Shown here in pieces: positions 16,870 through 26,518 of a stretch of DNA of 64,000 bases. A program made the position numbers and the translations under genes. The notes beneath the pieces were generated by a model. It had not been told where the DNA came from. It saw only the letters and a list, made by a program, of their open reading frames with translations, and ran no database searches. How positions within the stretch are numbered: position 1 is the stretch's first letter; each line of letters begins with the position of its first letter. Source of the DNA: Cytobacillus massiliigabonensis (GTDB lineage Bacteria > Bacillota > Bacilli > Bacillales > Cytobacillaceae); NCBI RefSeq assembly GCF_900199725.1, contig NZ_LT904903.1, positions 725,850 through 789,849 on the forward strand, given 5' to 3'.

Positions 16870-17018
16870 TTGATTTATTTATGGAAATAAAATTGTTTGT
16901 TAAATCTATTAGGGCTAGCGCACTTTTTTAGTTCATTTTAAGCTGCTGGCATAAATAAAAGAACTGATAATTGTCACCCTATATATGAACAAATAAATAT
17001 TTGAGGTGACTGGTTAGG

Positions 17019-17693
17019 ATGACTGATAAATCACAGCTTTCGATCCCTATTATTATAAGTATAATCTTTCTTTTGGCGTTCAGCTTCATGGCATTTATTG
17101 TTAGTACCAATAAAATTGTTCATTTTGACAGTGTGGTTATTTCTTTTGTTCAAGGAATGGAAAATCCATCCTTAACCGTCGCTATGAAGATTTTTACTTT
17201 TATCGGCGACACGAAATCGGTTATTGTTTTAGCGATACTTGTCATTATTTTCTTATACGTAGTTCTTAAACATAGAATAGAATTAATCTTATTTATTACT
17301 GCAATTATTGGATCCGCCCTTCTCAATCAACTATTAAAATACACCTTTCAGCGGGCTCGTCCTGAGCTGCACCGGCTGATTGAGATCGAAAGCTACAGTT
17401 TTCCGAGCGGGCACGCGATGAATGCCTTTACAGTATATACAGTAATATCTTTTCTTCTGTGGCGGCATATCCCTTCAAGGGCTGGTCGAACAGTATTAAT
17501 CATTATCAGTGCATTAATGATATTTACTATTGGAATAAGCCGTATTTATTTAGGAGTTCATTATCCGAGTGATATTGTAGCTGGTTATTTTGCAAGCGGA
17601 TGCTGGCTGGGAATGGCTATTTGGATCTTTCAGAAGTATCAAGACAGTCACAGTAGAAGACTTAGCTATAAAAGCTCGACTAGCAGAGGTTGA
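17019..17693 (+). CDS. PAP2-family phosphatase (undecaprenyl-diphosphatase-like)
   Basis: A 224-residue, six-helix membrane protein with all three PAP2 motifs: KYTFQRARP (about 108-115), PSGH (129-132) and SRIYLGVHYPSD (His-181). The residues expected for the phosphohistidine mechanism are present. In Bacillus such proteins (BcrC, YodM and relatives) dephosphorylate undecaprenyl pyrophosphate or other lipid phosphates on the outer face of the membrane. ATG at 17019 follows GAGGTGACTGGTTAG. The exact lipid substrate is not determined. Confidence 0.88.
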   Translation: MTDKSQLSIPIIISIIFLLAFSFMAFIVSTNKIVHFDSVVISFVQGMENPSLTVAMKIFTFIGDTKSVIVLAILVIIFLYVVLKHRIELILFITAIIGSALLNQLLKYTFQRARPELHRLIEIESYSFPSGHAMNAFTVYTVISFLLWRHIPSRAGRTVLIIISALMIFTIGISRIYLGVHYPSDIVAGYFASGCWLGMAIWIFQKYQDSHSRRLSYKSSTSRG

Positions 17694-17804
17694 AAGTAAT
17701 AATTAATACAACCAATTTCTGCTAATAATTTTCGAAGGAAACCTTTTACTCTTAATCCACGTCTAATATTGTAGCCAGTAGATTGGAATAAAGAAGGGGT
17801 AATA

Positions 17805-18002
17805 ATGATATATCCGACTGTTATATGTAAAAAGGGAAAAGTTCATGGTGTTATGAATGAATCTGCCTGTATTTGCGGAGCACAATATCGAGATGATACG
17901 CTAACGAATCGGAAAGAATTATATAGGTCTATTCTTTTTAAAGACATTCATTCAATTAATTGCAGAAAATGTAAATTAGAACTTAAGAAAATCGGGGAGT
18001 AA
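17805..18002 (+). CDS. Small Cys-rich hypothetical protein
   Basis: A 65-residue protein with five cysteines in a possible zinc-ribbon pattern: a lone Cys near residue 8, CIC near residues 22-24, and CRKC near 53-56. No known family recognised. The ATG follows GAAGGGGTAATA, a good ribosome binding site, and the gene ends 23 bp before a clear terminator, which supports it being real. Confidence 0.62.
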   Translation: MIYPTVICKKGKVHGVMNESACICGAQYRDDTLTNRKELYRSILFKDIHSINCRKCKLELKKIGE

Positions 18003-18024
18003 TCATTCTCGTTGATTTCTATTC

Positions 18025-18060
18025 AGACTCTTTGCAGAGAAGCAAAGGGTCTTTTTATTT
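18025..18060 (+). terminator. Terminator of the small Cys-rich gene
   Basis: AGACTCTTTGC / GCAAAGGGTCT stem with a 6-nt loop and T run. Confidence 0.85.
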
Positions 18061-18218
18061 TAATTGTTAAAGCTGCATGTTGATTATCCTATATGTTGAT
18101 TGTAAGCGGAAATCAATAGCATTCAATTAAATATGGTGTGTTTTATCTCACAGTATAATTTTTATATATTCACTATAATAATATTGAAAATATGAATAAG
18201 AATAGGGGAGTATTATAT

Positions 18219-18578
18219 ATGGCGAACACTTTAGATCAAGAGAAAATTGATGAATTAGTTGACCGTTTTTATAGTAAGTTAATAAAGGATTCGTATTACA
18301 GTGCAATGTTCGCTGAAAGAGGGGTAGATATTGAACTTCTTAAAAGCAGACAGCGTTCATTTATTAGCCGATTGGTTACAGATGATTCACCGGCGGATGA
18401 TGAAAAAAATATCAAACAAGTAAATGAAAGACACCCATTCCAAACAACACCAGAGCGAGCTGGAATCTGGATGCGTACAATGGAAGAAACAATAAATGAA
18501 TTGGAAATAGAAGACTCGATAAAGCTGATCTTAGTGGAGAAAATTAGGGGATTAATGAATCATTTAATTAATAAATAA
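18219..18578 (+). CDS. Truncated-globin-like heme protein
   Basis: About 119 residues. The fold markers of truncated haemoglobins can be followed: helix-B Phe-Tyr (RFYSKLIKDSYYSAMF), SRQRSFISRLV, then VNERHPFQTTPERAGIWMRT, where His-72 is in the position of the proximal heme ligand and the ERAGIW stretch matches the G helix of group-II-type globins (YjbI/GlbO). Expected roles are oxygen or NO binding. The ATG at 18219 has AGGGGAG 9 bp upstream; the earlier in-frame ATG at 18192 lies upstream of that site. Divergent from known family members, so the class is tentative. Confidence 0.7.
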   Translation: MANTLDQEKIDELVDRFYSKLIKDSYYSAMFAERGVDIELLKSRQRSFISRLVTDDSPADDEKNIKQVNERHPFQTTPERAGIWMRTMEETINELEIEDSIKLILVEKIRGLMNHLINK

Positions 18579-18587
18579 TTCAACCTT

Positions 18588-18616
18588 TGCCAGAAGGAAG
18601 ATTCTTCTGGCTTTTT
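18588..18616 (+). terminator. Terminator of the globin-like gene
   Basis: GCCAGAAG / CTTCTGGC stem with a 7-nt loop followed by TTTTT. Confidence 0.88.
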
Positions 18617-18777
18617 CATTTTATAAGGAAGGTTAGTGCTTGCTTGCAGCGTATGAAATTTGTTTTTTCTTTGTGGCATGGATTTACTTGAAAATGAGGT
18701 AGCTGAAATATGAAGATGTGATATACTACATATTAATTAAACTGAAAGTTAAAAAGTCATTTATTAGAGGGAAGCTT

Positions 18778-19722
18778 ATGTATGCGCAAAAATTGGTGGT
18801 CGCTTCTATGAGGACAAAGGGAATCATGATGGTTTTGATTGGGGCAGTATTATGGGGGATATCTGGTACAGTTGCCCAATATCTGTTTCAATACAGTGGA
18901 TTTAGCCCAGAATGGCTGGTTGTTGTACGATTGCTCATTTCCGGAACCATTCTCTTATTCTTGGCAAGTTTAAAGAGTGAAAAGAAAATATGGGACATCT
19001 GGAAAGATAAAAAGGATGTGTCAAGCCTAATACTATTTAGTATTTTTGGAATGCTCGCCGTTCAGTACACCTTTTTTGCGGCTATTAAACATTCTAATGC
19101 GGCAACAGCTACTGTCCTGCAGTATTTAGCTCCTGCGATGATTTCATGCTTCATTGCTATCAAAGCAAAGAGACTTCCGACTATAAAAGAATTAATTGCA
19201 GTTATTTTGGCTCTTTTAGGAACCTTCTTACTCGTGACAAAGGGGAGCATGAGCAGTCTATCCATTTCAGGCATTGCCTTATTTTGGGGACTAACTTCTG
19301 CTGTGGCATTAGCTTACTATACTTTGCAGCCTCTTAGGCTTCTTGCTAGATGGGGATCAGCCATTGTCATTGGATGGGGGATGCTGATAGGGGGATTATC
19401 TTTTAGCCTCATTCATCCGCCTTGGAAATTTGTTGGTCAATGGTCGTTTAATGCCCTCTTAGCTGTTCTCTTTATCATCATTTTTGGAACAATTATTGCT
19501 TTTTATTGCTATTTAGAAAGCCTTAAATATATAAGCGCTTCAGAAACAAGTATATTAGCCAGCGTTGAACCGTTATCAGCCGCATTTTTATCTGTTGTGT
19601 GGCTCCATATATCCTTTGGATTAGAAGAGTGGCTTGGGACAGTATGTATTATAAGCACAATTATCATATTATCTTTTGTGAAAAATAAAGAAGATTCGAA
19701 TGTGACATCATTGAGTGCATAG
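18778..19722 (+). CDS. EamA/DMT-family transporter
   Basis: A 314-residue membrane protein with ten predicted helices in two EamA repeats: the first contains LIGAVLWGISGTVAQYLFQ and SNAATATVLQYLAPAMI; the second, GIALFWGLTSAVALAYYTL and SASETSILASVEPLSAAFLS. The ATVLQYLAP and SVEPLSAA segments are the equivalent helices of each repeat. Such transporters export amino acids or other small metabolites; substrate unknown. ATG at 18778 follows AGAGGGAAGCTT. Followed by a terminator. Confidence 0.87.
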   Translation: MYAQKLVVASMRTKGIMMVLIGAVLWGISGTVAQYLFQYSGFSPEWLVVVRLLISGTILLFLASLKSEKKIWDIWKDKKDVSSLILFSIFGMLAVQYTFFAAIKHSNAATATVLQYLAPAMISCFIAIKAKRLPTIKELIAVILALLGTFLLVTKGSMSSLSISGIALFWGLTSAVALAYYTLQPLRLLARWGSAIVIGWGMLIGGLSFSLIHPPWKFVGQWSFNALLAVLFIIIFGTIIAFYCYLESLKYISASETSILASVEPLSAAFLSVVWLHISFGLEEWLGTVCIISTIIILSFVKNKEDSNVTSLSA

Positions 19723-19734
19723 GCATGTAATTTT

Positions 19735-19770
19735 AAAAAAACTACCTAATCGTGGAAAGGTAGTTTTTTT
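19735..19770 (+). terminator. Terminator of the EamA gene
   Basis: AAACTACCT / AGGTAGTTT stem with T run. Confidence 0.85.
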
Positions 19771-19909
19771 GTGCTTAGTAAAAGGCGTTTTCACGGTACC
19801 GCATAAACTAGCGCTAATATCACATTGCATGATACATGGGACTAATTAAGGGGAATATTTTTTCTTATTTCACAATATGATGAACTATCATTAATGGAAT
19901 GAGGGGATC

Positions 19910-20305
19910 GTGCTGAAAAATAATGTTGGATCTTTAATTACGAGAGAGATGCTTGCTAATTACCATGAGTTAAATCTTAAGAAAAAGGAAATTGAAACAG
20001 AATTAAATGAGCTAAAGAAAGTATTTAATCAATACTTTGACATGGCAGTCGGCAAGGATGCAAGAGGGGACATATCTATCGGCGATTATAAATTACAAAG
20101 GCAAGTAAGAGTGACAGAAAAGTATGTACAAGAGGACACGGTTAATCGGCTCGAAGAATTGAATTTCCTTGATTTAATTCAAAAGAAGCCGGATGAGGAG
20201 AAAATAAAGTCAGCAATAAATCTAGGATTGTTAAAAGTGTCAGATTTAGAAGGCTGTATTAAAACTAGCTCTTCACAGGCGATTTACGTAAAACGAGTGG
20301 AGTAA
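19910..20305 (+). CDS. Hypothetical protein with N-terminal coiled coil
   Basis: A 131-residue soluble protein starting at GTG 19910, directly after GAGGGGATC. Residues about 15-45 are a charged helix with heptad character (LNLKKKEIETELNELKKVF). The middle part (GDISIGDYKLQRQVRVTEKY) looks like a beta hairpin, and the C-terminus ends VKRVE. No family recognised; the layout resembles small phage-type or host helper proteins. Own terminator downstream. Confidence 0.62.
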   Translation: MLKNNVGSLITREMLANYHELNLKKKEIETELNELKKVFNQYFDMAVGKDARGDISIGDYKLQRQVRVTEKYVQEDTVNRLEELNFLDLIQKKPDEEKIKSAINLGLLKVSDLEGCIKTSSSQAIYVKRVE

Positions 20306-20334
20306 TAGAATGTAACTTGAACTATAAGAGAGTG

Positions 20335-20377
20335 ATCAGTCCAAAAAAAATCTGTTTGGACTGATATTTTTTATTTT
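20335..20377 (+). terminator. Terminator after the coiled-coil protein gene
   Basis: ATCAGTCCAAA / TTTGGACTGAT, an 11-bp perfect stem, followed by ATTTTTTATTTT. Confidence 0.88.
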
Positions 20378-20444
20378 AAGGATTTGTGTTTTATACATGA
20401 AGGGAGCATTATTGGGGAAATTAACCATAATGGGAGGGACCGTT

Positions 20445-20957
20445 ATGGGGTATAAAATCGAGAAGAGACTGGAAATATCAACATGGGTAATCACTTCAAT
20501 ATTATTGCTTCTATTTTTGCCAAGAAAAAGACTTCGCGAGGCAATTCCACCCTTTTTATTTAAACAATTAATGACTTGGCTTTTCGGGCTCCTGGTTGTC
20601 CAAACAGGTAAAATAAAATATCCATTCCGGCTTTTCTTTAAAAATGCCACTAAGTCGAGCTTTACTTTTGAGTATTTCGTTTATCCATCTTTATGTGCAT
20701 TGTTTAATTTATATTATCCTGTGAATAGAAATAGAAGGATTAAATTTCTCTACTATTTCGCAAATACATCTATACTTACCGTTCTTGAATTTTTTATTGA
20801 GAAGTATACAAAATTGATTACATACAAAAAATGGGGATGGTATTGGAGTTTTTCATCGATATGGGTTACTTATTATATTTCACGTGTTTTTCACAATTGG
20901 TTTTTCAGGGTCCCTGCAGATAATAAAGAAATGAATGAACAAACAAGATGTAAATAG
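20445..20957 (+). CDS. CBO0543-family membrane protein
   Basis: A 170-residue membrane protein. Features typical of the CBO0543 family are seen: FVYPSLCALFNLYYP near residues 80-95, an E-rich membrane stretch (TVLEFFIEKYTKLI) and KKWGWYWSFSSIWVTYYIS near 129-147. Function unknown; members are common as paralogues in Bacillus. ATG at 20445 follows GGGAGGGACCGTT; the upstream in-frame ATG at 20397 has weaker support. Confidence 0.75.
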   Translation: MGYKIEKRLEISTWVITSILLLLFLPRKRLREAIPPFLFKQLMTWLFGLLVVQTGKIKYPFRLFFKNATKSSFTFEYFVYPSLCALFNLYYPVNRNRRIKFLYYFANTSILTVLEFFIEKYTKLITYKKWGWYWSFSSIWVTYYISRVFHNWFFRVPADNKEMNEQTRCK

Positions 20958-20960
20958 ATG

Positions 20961-20997
20961 AAAATGCGTTTCTTCAATAATGAAGATCGCATTTTTA
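20961..20997 (+). terminator. Terminator of the CBO0543-type gene
   Basis: AAAATGCGTTTCTTC / GAAGATCGCATTTTT hairpin. Confidence 0.85.
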
Positions 20998-21093
20998 AAT
21001 TATAGTAAAACAAGTCGTAATCGGATTATTTTATTATAATATAACAGTGGAGTATGCTTAATGTAGTATAAAAAGCGAAAGGAAGTTTTCATT

Positions 21094-21276
21094 TTGAATA
21101 AGTTAACGTTTGTCATCCCGATTATGATTCTTGTAGCTGTTCTAGCTATGTGGATGCTAGGGAAGGATTATTCCGAGATTGATCTCCAAATTAGAATACT
21201 AATCTCTGCAGGTGCTGCCATATTATCTGGAGGAATCTCCTATTTCTTATTTAATGTAGATAAAGAGAAGAATTGA
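21094..21276 (+). CDS. Small two-helix membrane protein
   Basis: A 60-residue protein with two membrane segments (about 5-22 and 36-54) joined by a short acidic loop (GKDYSEIDLQIR). It starts at TTG 21094 after GAAAGGAAG. No family recognised. It is followed by a hairpin and has a plausible own transcript. Confidence 0.6.
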   Translation: MNKLTFVIPIMILVAVLAMWMLGKDYSEIDLQIRILISAGAAILSGGISYFLFNVDKEKN

Positions 21277-21284
21277 TTACGCAA

Positions 21285-21312
21285 GGGAATCCCAGCTAAG
21301 CTGGGATTCTAT
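21285..21312. terminator. Hairpin between convergent genes
   Basis: GAATCCCAGC / GCTGGGATTC perfect 10-bp stem with a 3-nt loop; the T tract is weak on both sides. Confidence 0.6.
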
Positions 21313-21326
21313 AGTTGACTTTTATT

Positions 21327-21818
21327 CTAATTAGGCTGACAGCATAATTCTCCTTCGCCTTTTTCAAGAGCTGATTTTAAGCTGCTGAGGACCCCTGACC
21401 AAGCCGTTTGATGCCATTTGATTGCTTCCGCCCAACGATCTTCATTCTTAAATCCGGTATGTTCAATAATGACTTTTGTAGATCCTTCATCAATCGCTCC
21501 AAGATTCACTTTTACAGACGTTAATTCTTCTTCTTTATTCATTACCTCTTCGAATTGATCTGGTCCTTTCCACGTGAACTGCAGCTCTTCCTGATCAACC
21601 AACTTAATAACCTTACATCCTCTAGTATTCATTCCTGTTCGATTTCCGGGAACAAAATATAGCTCAAACGCTCCGCCTTCTTTAGCTTCTATAATTGTTT
21701 CTGGTGCAAACCACAGTGAAACACGTTCAGAAATAGTCCATGCATGCCAAACTAAACTTAATGGTACATGAATAATAATCGTATTAGTGATGCCAACCTC
21801 ATTGGAAATAGTCTTCAA
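21327..21818 (-). CDS. SRPBCC (AHSA1-type) domain protein
   Basis: A 163-residue START/Bet v1-like protein: VPLSLVWHAWTISERVSLWF near residues 18-37, GGAFELYF, LQFTWKGPDQFEE, and the long C-terminal helix WHQTAWSGVLSSLKSALE. This family forms a hydrophobic pocket; roles range from stress to co-chaperone-like. The C-terminus ends with a Cys pair (GELCCQPN). Start is TTG 21818 after GGGGGAG. No neighbour suggests a substrate. Confidence 0.82.
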   Translation of the reverse strand: MKTISNEVGITNTIIIHVPLSLVWHAWTISERVSLWFAPETIIEAKEGGAFELYFVPGNRTGMNTRGCKVIKLVDQEELQFTWKGPDQFEEVMNKEEELTSVKVNLGAIDEGSTKVIIEHTGFKNEDRWAEAIKWHQTAWSGVLSSLKSALEKGEGELCCQPN

Positions 21819-21992
21819 TTTGGACTCCCCCTATAAAAATATTCACATTTTATTTTACCATTTGTTAGAAAAACTAGAAAGAATATTCTGAATTAACATG
21901 TATTTATGGTTAGTTAATCTCTTTGATATGGAGAAATAGACTGATTTAAAGCTGCTAGGAAACATTATCCTCATAGCAAACATAAAAAAGCT

Positions 21993-22067
21993 TTGACATA
22001 CGAATAATAATCATGTAAATTACCTATTGTACGAACGTTTTTTATTCCAATTAAATATAATATTCGT
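21993..22067 (+). promoter_or_regulatory. guaC promoter with possible PurR half-sites
   Basis: TTGACA (21993-21998), a 17-bp spacer and TAAATT (22016-22021) form a good sigma-A-type promoter. Three CGAA-type words lie in and after it: ACGAAT (22000-22005), ACGAAC (22031-22036) and, inverted, ATTCGT (22062-22067). They resemble the CGAAC core of Bacillus PurBoxes, and guaC is reported in the PurR regulon of B. subtilis, but the match is partial. Confidence 0.5.
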
Positions 22068-22084
22068 GTTTAGGGGTGTAATAG

Positions 22085-23068
22085 ATGGAAAATGTGTTTG
22101 ATTACGAAGATATTCAATTAATTCCGGCGAAGTGTATTGTAAATAGCCGTTCTGAATGTGATACAACTGTTAAGCTGGGCAAGCATACATTTAAGCTGCC
22201 AGTCGTGCCTGCTAATATGCAAACGATTATTGACGAAAAAATTTCAGTTTACTTAGCTGAAAATGGTTATTTTTATGTCATGCACCGTTTTGAACCGGAA
22301 AAAAGAATATCATTTATTCAAGATATGAAATCACGTGGACTTATTGCATCTATTAGTGTTGGTGTTAAAGAAGAAGAATACCGCTTTATCCAACAATTAG
22401 CTGAAGAACAGCTTGTACCAGATTATATTACAATCGATATTGCTCATGGTCATTCAAATGCAGTGATTGAGATGATTAAACATATTAAGAATCATTTGCC
22501 AGAAAGCTTTGTTATTGCTGGTAATGTGGGAACACCTGAAGCAGTAAGAGAATTAGAGCATGCTGGGGCAGATGCAACAAAGGTTGGCATTGGGCCAGGA
22601 AAGGTATGCATTACAAAAATTAAAACAGGATTCGGAACTGGCGGCTGGCAGTTAGCTGCGCTTCGCTGGTGTGCAAAAGCTGCTAGTAAACCAATTATTG
22701 CTGACGGCGGCATTCGTACACATGGAGATATCGCAAAATCAGTAAGATTTGGTGCGACGATGGTCATGATCGGGTCTTTATTTGCTGGACATGAAGAATC
22801 TCCAGGTGAGACGATTGAAAAAGATGGCAAGCTGTACAAAGAATATTTTGGTTCGGCTTCTGAATTCCAAAAAGGTGAAAAGAAGAATGTAGAAGGCAAG
22901 AAAATGTATGTAGAGCATAAAGGTTTATTAGAAGATACATTGATTGAAATGGAACAGGATCTCCAATCTTCTATCTCTTATGCTGGAGGAAATAAGCTGG
23001 ATGCCATCCGCAATGTTGACTATGTAGTTGTGAAGAATTCCATCTTTAACGGAGATAAGGTATATTAA
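22085..23068 (+). CDS. guaC: GMP reductase
   Basis: A 327-residue IMPDH/GMPR-family barrel that converts GMP to IMP with NADPH, in purine salvage. The catalytic loop reads [17 protein letters not shown] with Cys-175. No CBS domains interrupt the barrel, and the length matches the GuaC2 type of Firmicutes. The phosphate-binding region [20 protein letters not shown] and the flap [16 protein letters not shown] are present. ATG at 22085 follows AGGGGTG. Single gene with own promoter and terminator. Confidence 0.95.
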   Translation: MENVFDYEDIQLIPAKCIVNSRSECDTTVKLGKHTFKLPVVPANMQTIIDEKISVYLAENGYFYVMHRFEPEKRISFIQDMKSRGLIASISVGVKEEEYRFIQQLAEEQLVPDYITIDIAHGHSNAVIEMIKHIKNHLPESFVIAGNVGTPEAVRELEHAGADATKVGIGPGKVCITKIKTGFGTGGWQLAALRWCAKAASKPIIADGGIRTHGDIAKSVRFGATMVMIGSLFAGHEESPGETIEKDGKLYKEYFGSASEFQKGEKKNVEGKKMYVEHKGLLEDTLIEMEQDLQSSISYAGGNKLDAIRNVDYVVVKNSIFNGDKVY

Positions 23069-23080
23069 TTGATCTATAAC

Positions 23081-23115
23081 AAGAAAAGGGCAGCCATATC
23101 GGCTGCTCTTTCTTC
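23081..23115. terminator. Bidirectional terminator after guaC
   Basis: AAAGGGCAGCC / GGCTGCTCTTT stem; it also serves the convergent binding-protein gene. Confidence 0.85.
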
Positions 23116-23118
23116 GTA

Positions 23119-24930
23119 TTATTTGCTTGCTTTATACTTATTTAAAAACTCCTCTGCTTTCGCAGGATCAGCTTTAAGCTCATTTCCTGTATTTACGATT
23201 GGGCTTACAGTAGATACAGCTTTAATTTTATTGTTTTGATAATAGCTTAGAATTTCATCTTGGTTGATGGAGTATAGTACAGCTTTTCTTAAATCATCAC
23301 TTTTTGCGACTTCACGATTTGCTGTGTTAAAGAGCAAGTAGCTGACTCCGTTGCTTTCAATTCGCTGCAGATGCAGCTTGCTGTCATTCTCTACTACATC
23401 GTATTTTGTTTCAGGAACTCCATAGTACATATGAATTTCTCCGTTGCGCAGTGCGGAAAGTGCACTATCTGCATCTTGGATAAAACGAACAGTTATATTT
23501 GAAATTTTCGGCTCGTTTTCTGTGCCTTTCATATAACCTGGGTTCTTATAGAAAACAGCTTCATAATCGTTTTTATAAGATAAGATGTATGGACCGCTTG
23601 CATACAGTGTATTATTGTATTTATCGCCTTCAGTCACCGTGTTTTGGTCGCCATATGGAATGTCTTTGTTTACATCAAATGAAGCGACATCATACGTATT
23701 GATGCTTTCAACCTGTTTCTTGGAAACAATCCCTGCAGATTGGTGTGCTAGATAGTTTAGTACTTGCGGGAATGGTTCTGTTGTAGTCATTTTAACAACT
23801 TGGTATTTACCTTCTTTATTATTTGCTTGTGTTTTATCAGCTACAAGCTCAGATATCTTCACATCAAGTCCATCCTCAAGTGCCTCTTTTACAGTTTTGT
23901 CACCGCCTGATGTCTTCACATCAAGTGCACTAAGATCTGTAACGACTTCAGCATCCTTAATATGCTCGTGCAGACTGTATGTGCGGTGATCTGGAACAGA
24001 GTCCTTATCTTTAGCGCGATTTAATGAGAAGATAACATCATCTGCACCGACACGTTCTCCAGTATCAACTGCTTTTTTATCAGTAATTTTTGCAAAATTT
24101 ATATCATCCCTTAATAGGAAGTAATATTCTGAGTTTCCTTCTGCGATGCTATGGTTATGTGATAAAGACCCTTCAGATGTAATTTTATCATCATCTGTCA
24201 GATTAATTAGGCGTACATACATATTTGTATTAAGCGTATTGATTGAGCCATCATTTCCTTTGATCGGGTCAAGCGATGTTAGGGTGGAGATCGATTGCTG
24301 TAAAATCAGCGGATCAGTATCGCGCTTCGCAGTATCTTTAAAATCGATTGTTTCCCATGCAAGCGCACGTGATTTTGAAAGACGTACAGTATCCACATTT
24401 AAAACATCTTTGTTTATTCCTTGTGCCTTATAGGAAATATATAATGGAGCAATATATGCCTTATCAAAGACTAGGCGCTGTTCTAATTGCTTGTAAGTAT
24501 CAGCATACTCTTCAGGTGTTTGAGTGCTTGCTAAATCAATTAGTTTGTCTACTTCTTCATCTGCCATGATACTGTAATCACCGCCAGATTTGAAAAGAGA
24601 GCGGACGGCATAATCAGGGTTTCCTGTTACCGTTGTCCAGCTGGATAAAGCAACATCATAGTTTCCTGCATCCTGCTGTGCTTTAAAGCTGCCGTAGTCT
24701 GGCTGCATATTTAGCTTAACATTGAAGCCATTTTTCACAAGCTGGTCTCGGACAATGTTTATATCATCTTCACTGCTGCTCATTCCAAGAATCTCAATTT
24801 CAACCTTTTCATCATTTGTGACACCATCATTTTTAGACTTCTTTCCTTCTTCTACATCTGACTTTGTGTTCACACAGCCTGCTAACATTAGTATGAAAGC
24901 AAACAGAAGGGGAATAAATGTTTTTTTCAC
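23119..24930 (-). CDS. Circularly permuted peptide-type ABC solute-binding lipoprotein
   Basis: A 603-residue lipoprotein (lipobox LAGCVN, Cys-19). The order of the SBP family-5 fold is rotated. Residues about 40-185 match what is normally the C-terminal part (DQLVKNGFNVKLNMQPDYGS, YDVALSSWTTVTGNPDY, APLYIS). Residues about 205-600 match the usual N-terminal and middle parts (LTSLDPIKG, YYFLLRDDINF, ADDVIFSLNRAKD, LYASGPYILSYKN, FYKNPGYMKG, ALRNGEIHMYYG, YLLFNTANR) and end at LRKAVLYSINQDEILS, just where the first part would follow. It belongs with the two permease genes downstream and the divergent ATPase. Start GTG 24930 after AGGAGGAACCTATT. Ligand unknown, probably a peptide. Confidence 0.88.
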   Translation of the reverse strand: MKKTFIPLLFAFILMLAGCVNTKSDVEEGKKSKNDGVTNDEKVEIEILGMSSSEDDINIVRDQLVKNGFNVKLNMQPDYGSFKAQQDAGNYDVALSSWTTVTGNPDYAVRSLFKSGGDYSIMADEEVDKLIDLASTQTPEEYADTYKQLEQRLVFDKAYIAPLYISYKAQGINKDVLNVDTVRLSKSRALAWETIDFKDTAKRDTDPLILQQSISTLTSLDPIKGNDGSINTLNTNMYVRLINLTDDDKITSEGSLSHNHSIAEGNSEYYFLLRDDINFAKITDKKAVDTGERVGADDVIFSLNRAKDKDSVPDHRTYSLHEHIKDAEVVTDLSALDVKTSGGDKTVKEALEDGLDVKISELVADKTQANNKEGKYQVVKMTTTEPFPQVLNYLAHQSAGIVSKKQVESINTYDVASFDVNKDIPYGDQNTVTEGDKYNNTLYASGPYILSYKNDYEAVFYKNPGYMKGTENEPKISNITVRFIQDADSALSALRNGEIHMYYGVPETKYDVVENDSKLHLQRIESNGVSYLLFNTANREVAKSDDLRKAVLYSINQDEILSYYQNNKIKAVSTVSPIVNTGNELKADPAKAEEFLNKYKASK

Positions 24931-24990
24931 AATAGGTTCCTCCTATATGGTTCTATTAATATTTAAAAGCTAATATAGCTTTGTTCTTAT

Positions 24991-26508
24991 TTAGTCTATT
25001 TTTGGATCAAGGGCATCTCGTAATCCATCTCCTAAAAAGTTAAAGGAAAGAACGAGTGCAATAATGGCAAGACCCGGATAGATTGCTAGATAGGAATGGG
25101 ACTCAAGATACGTGCTTCCTAGTTTTAAAATATTTCCCCACTCTGGTATATGAGGCTCAATTCCTAGACCGAGGTAGCTTAAGCTGCTCGTGGCGATGAC
25201 TGCACTTCCAATCGTCAGAGTGGATTTAACAATCATTGGCGCCATTGAATTTGGCACAATATGCTTAAAAATGATGGATAAGGTGCTCGTTCCAAGTGCA
25301 CGGGCGGAATCAACATATTCATAGTTTGATACCATTAAGACGTTTGCGCGCATCGTTCTCGCATAAGTTGGGATTGAACCTACACTAAGTGCTAGAATTA
25401 AAGTGATCGTGTTTGATCCAAAAGCAGCGATTATAACGATTGCCAATAAAATGCCTGGAATGGCGTACAAAACATCAAGCAAACGCATTATGATATTATC
25501 TGTGCGCTGACCATAATAACCGGAAATGGCTCCAAGTATTCCGCCGATAATGAAAGGGATTGCCGTAGAAATCACTCCTACAATCAGGGAGATTCGGGCT
25601 CCGAAGATGATTCTTGAAAATAAATCTCTTCCGAAATTATCAGTACCAAGCGGGTATGCTAGACTTGGAGATTGGAGTGTTGCGCTGTAATTATTCTCCA
25701 CTGCCATTGAGTAATCAAAAGTTAGATAGCTGCACACAGAAATAGAAAATACAAAAACTATAAAAAAGAGACTTAGCATTGATGTTGTATTCCTTGAGAT
25801 TTTCTCCCAAATGATAATCCATTGCCCAGTGCTTTCTTTGTTGCTATTCCGAATTTTGCTTATTAGGTTCCATCCCAGCAAAAGACCAAAGAGGTTTCCG
25901 GTTAGAGCGGTTAGCATAAGCGGAAACGCGATATACACCATCTGGCGTGGGATCGGATTCCCTTCAGTAATAAATTTGATCACTAGGATAAGAACGATCA
26001 GCTGGAAAATAGTGATTCCACTAAGTGAAAACATTCCAAATAAAAACGTATCTGCTACATAGGGCTTAAATAGATTAAGGGCTGAAACACCAATAATAAA
26101 GATTTGTGTAACTAACATATATACGGCTATCGTATATTCGGTTGTCTTTTTCTCCTTAATCAATTGAGCGGCTGAGGTTACAATGAAGATATTCCCAGTT
26201 GCTATACTTAGCAGCTGAATATACCCCCATTTTCTTGTTCTGGTTTGCAGATAGCCAAATTGTTGAAGATCCTTTTTTATCAAAAAGGTGATGACAACCT
26301 GTATGCAAGTAAAAAGTGCATATACTGCAAACGCGCTGAAAACAAAAGGTTTCATTGTTTGTGCTGAAAAATCATAGCATGATAGCAGTAAAATCACTGT
26401 GAGTACAAGTGAAACAATCGAAGTAAAGCTTGCCTGCATATATTCGGATGATAACTTTAGTGCATGTTTTTTTTGATAACTAGGTAATTCCTTTATCTTG
26501 GACATCAT
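24991..26508 (-). CDS. Peptide-type ABC permease (OppC/DppC-like) with long N-terminal membrane extension
   Basis: A 505-residue permease. The C-terminal 290 residues are a normal DppC-like domain: [20 protein letters not shown], the EAA-type loop [20 protein letters not shown], and a C-terminus [14 protein letters not shown]. The first about 215 residues add roughly six extra membrane helices not seen in ordinary OppC. Start ATG 26508, or the adjacent ATG 26505, after AGGTGG. It follows the OppB-like gene by 10 bp and precedes the binding-protein gene, forming one operon. Confidence 0.88.
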   Translation of the reverse strand: MMSKIKELPSYQKKHALKLSSEYMQASFTSIVSLVLTVILLLSCYDFSAQTMKPFVFSAFAVYALFTCIQVVITFLIKKDLQQFGYLQTRTRKWGYIQLLSIATGNIFIVTSAAQLIKEKKTTEYTIAVYMLVTQIFIIGVSALNLFKPYVADTFLFGMFSLSGITIFQLIVLILVIKFITEGNPIPRQMVYIAFPLMLTALTGNLFGLLLGWNLISKIRNSNKESTGQWIIIWEKISRNTTSMLSLFFIVFVFSISVCSYLTFDYSMAVENNYSATLQSPSLAYPLGTDNFGRDLFSRIIFGARISLIVGVISTAIPFIIGGILGAISGYYGQRTDNIIMRLLDVLYAIPGILLAIVIIAAFGSNTITLILALSVGSIPTYARTMRANVLMVSNYEYVDSARALGTSTLSIIFKHIVPNSMAPMIVKSTLTIGSAVIATSSLSYLGLGIEPHIPEWGNILKLGSTYLESHSYLAIYPGLAIIALVLSFNFLGDGLRDALDPKID

Positions 26509-26518
26509 TCCACCTGCT

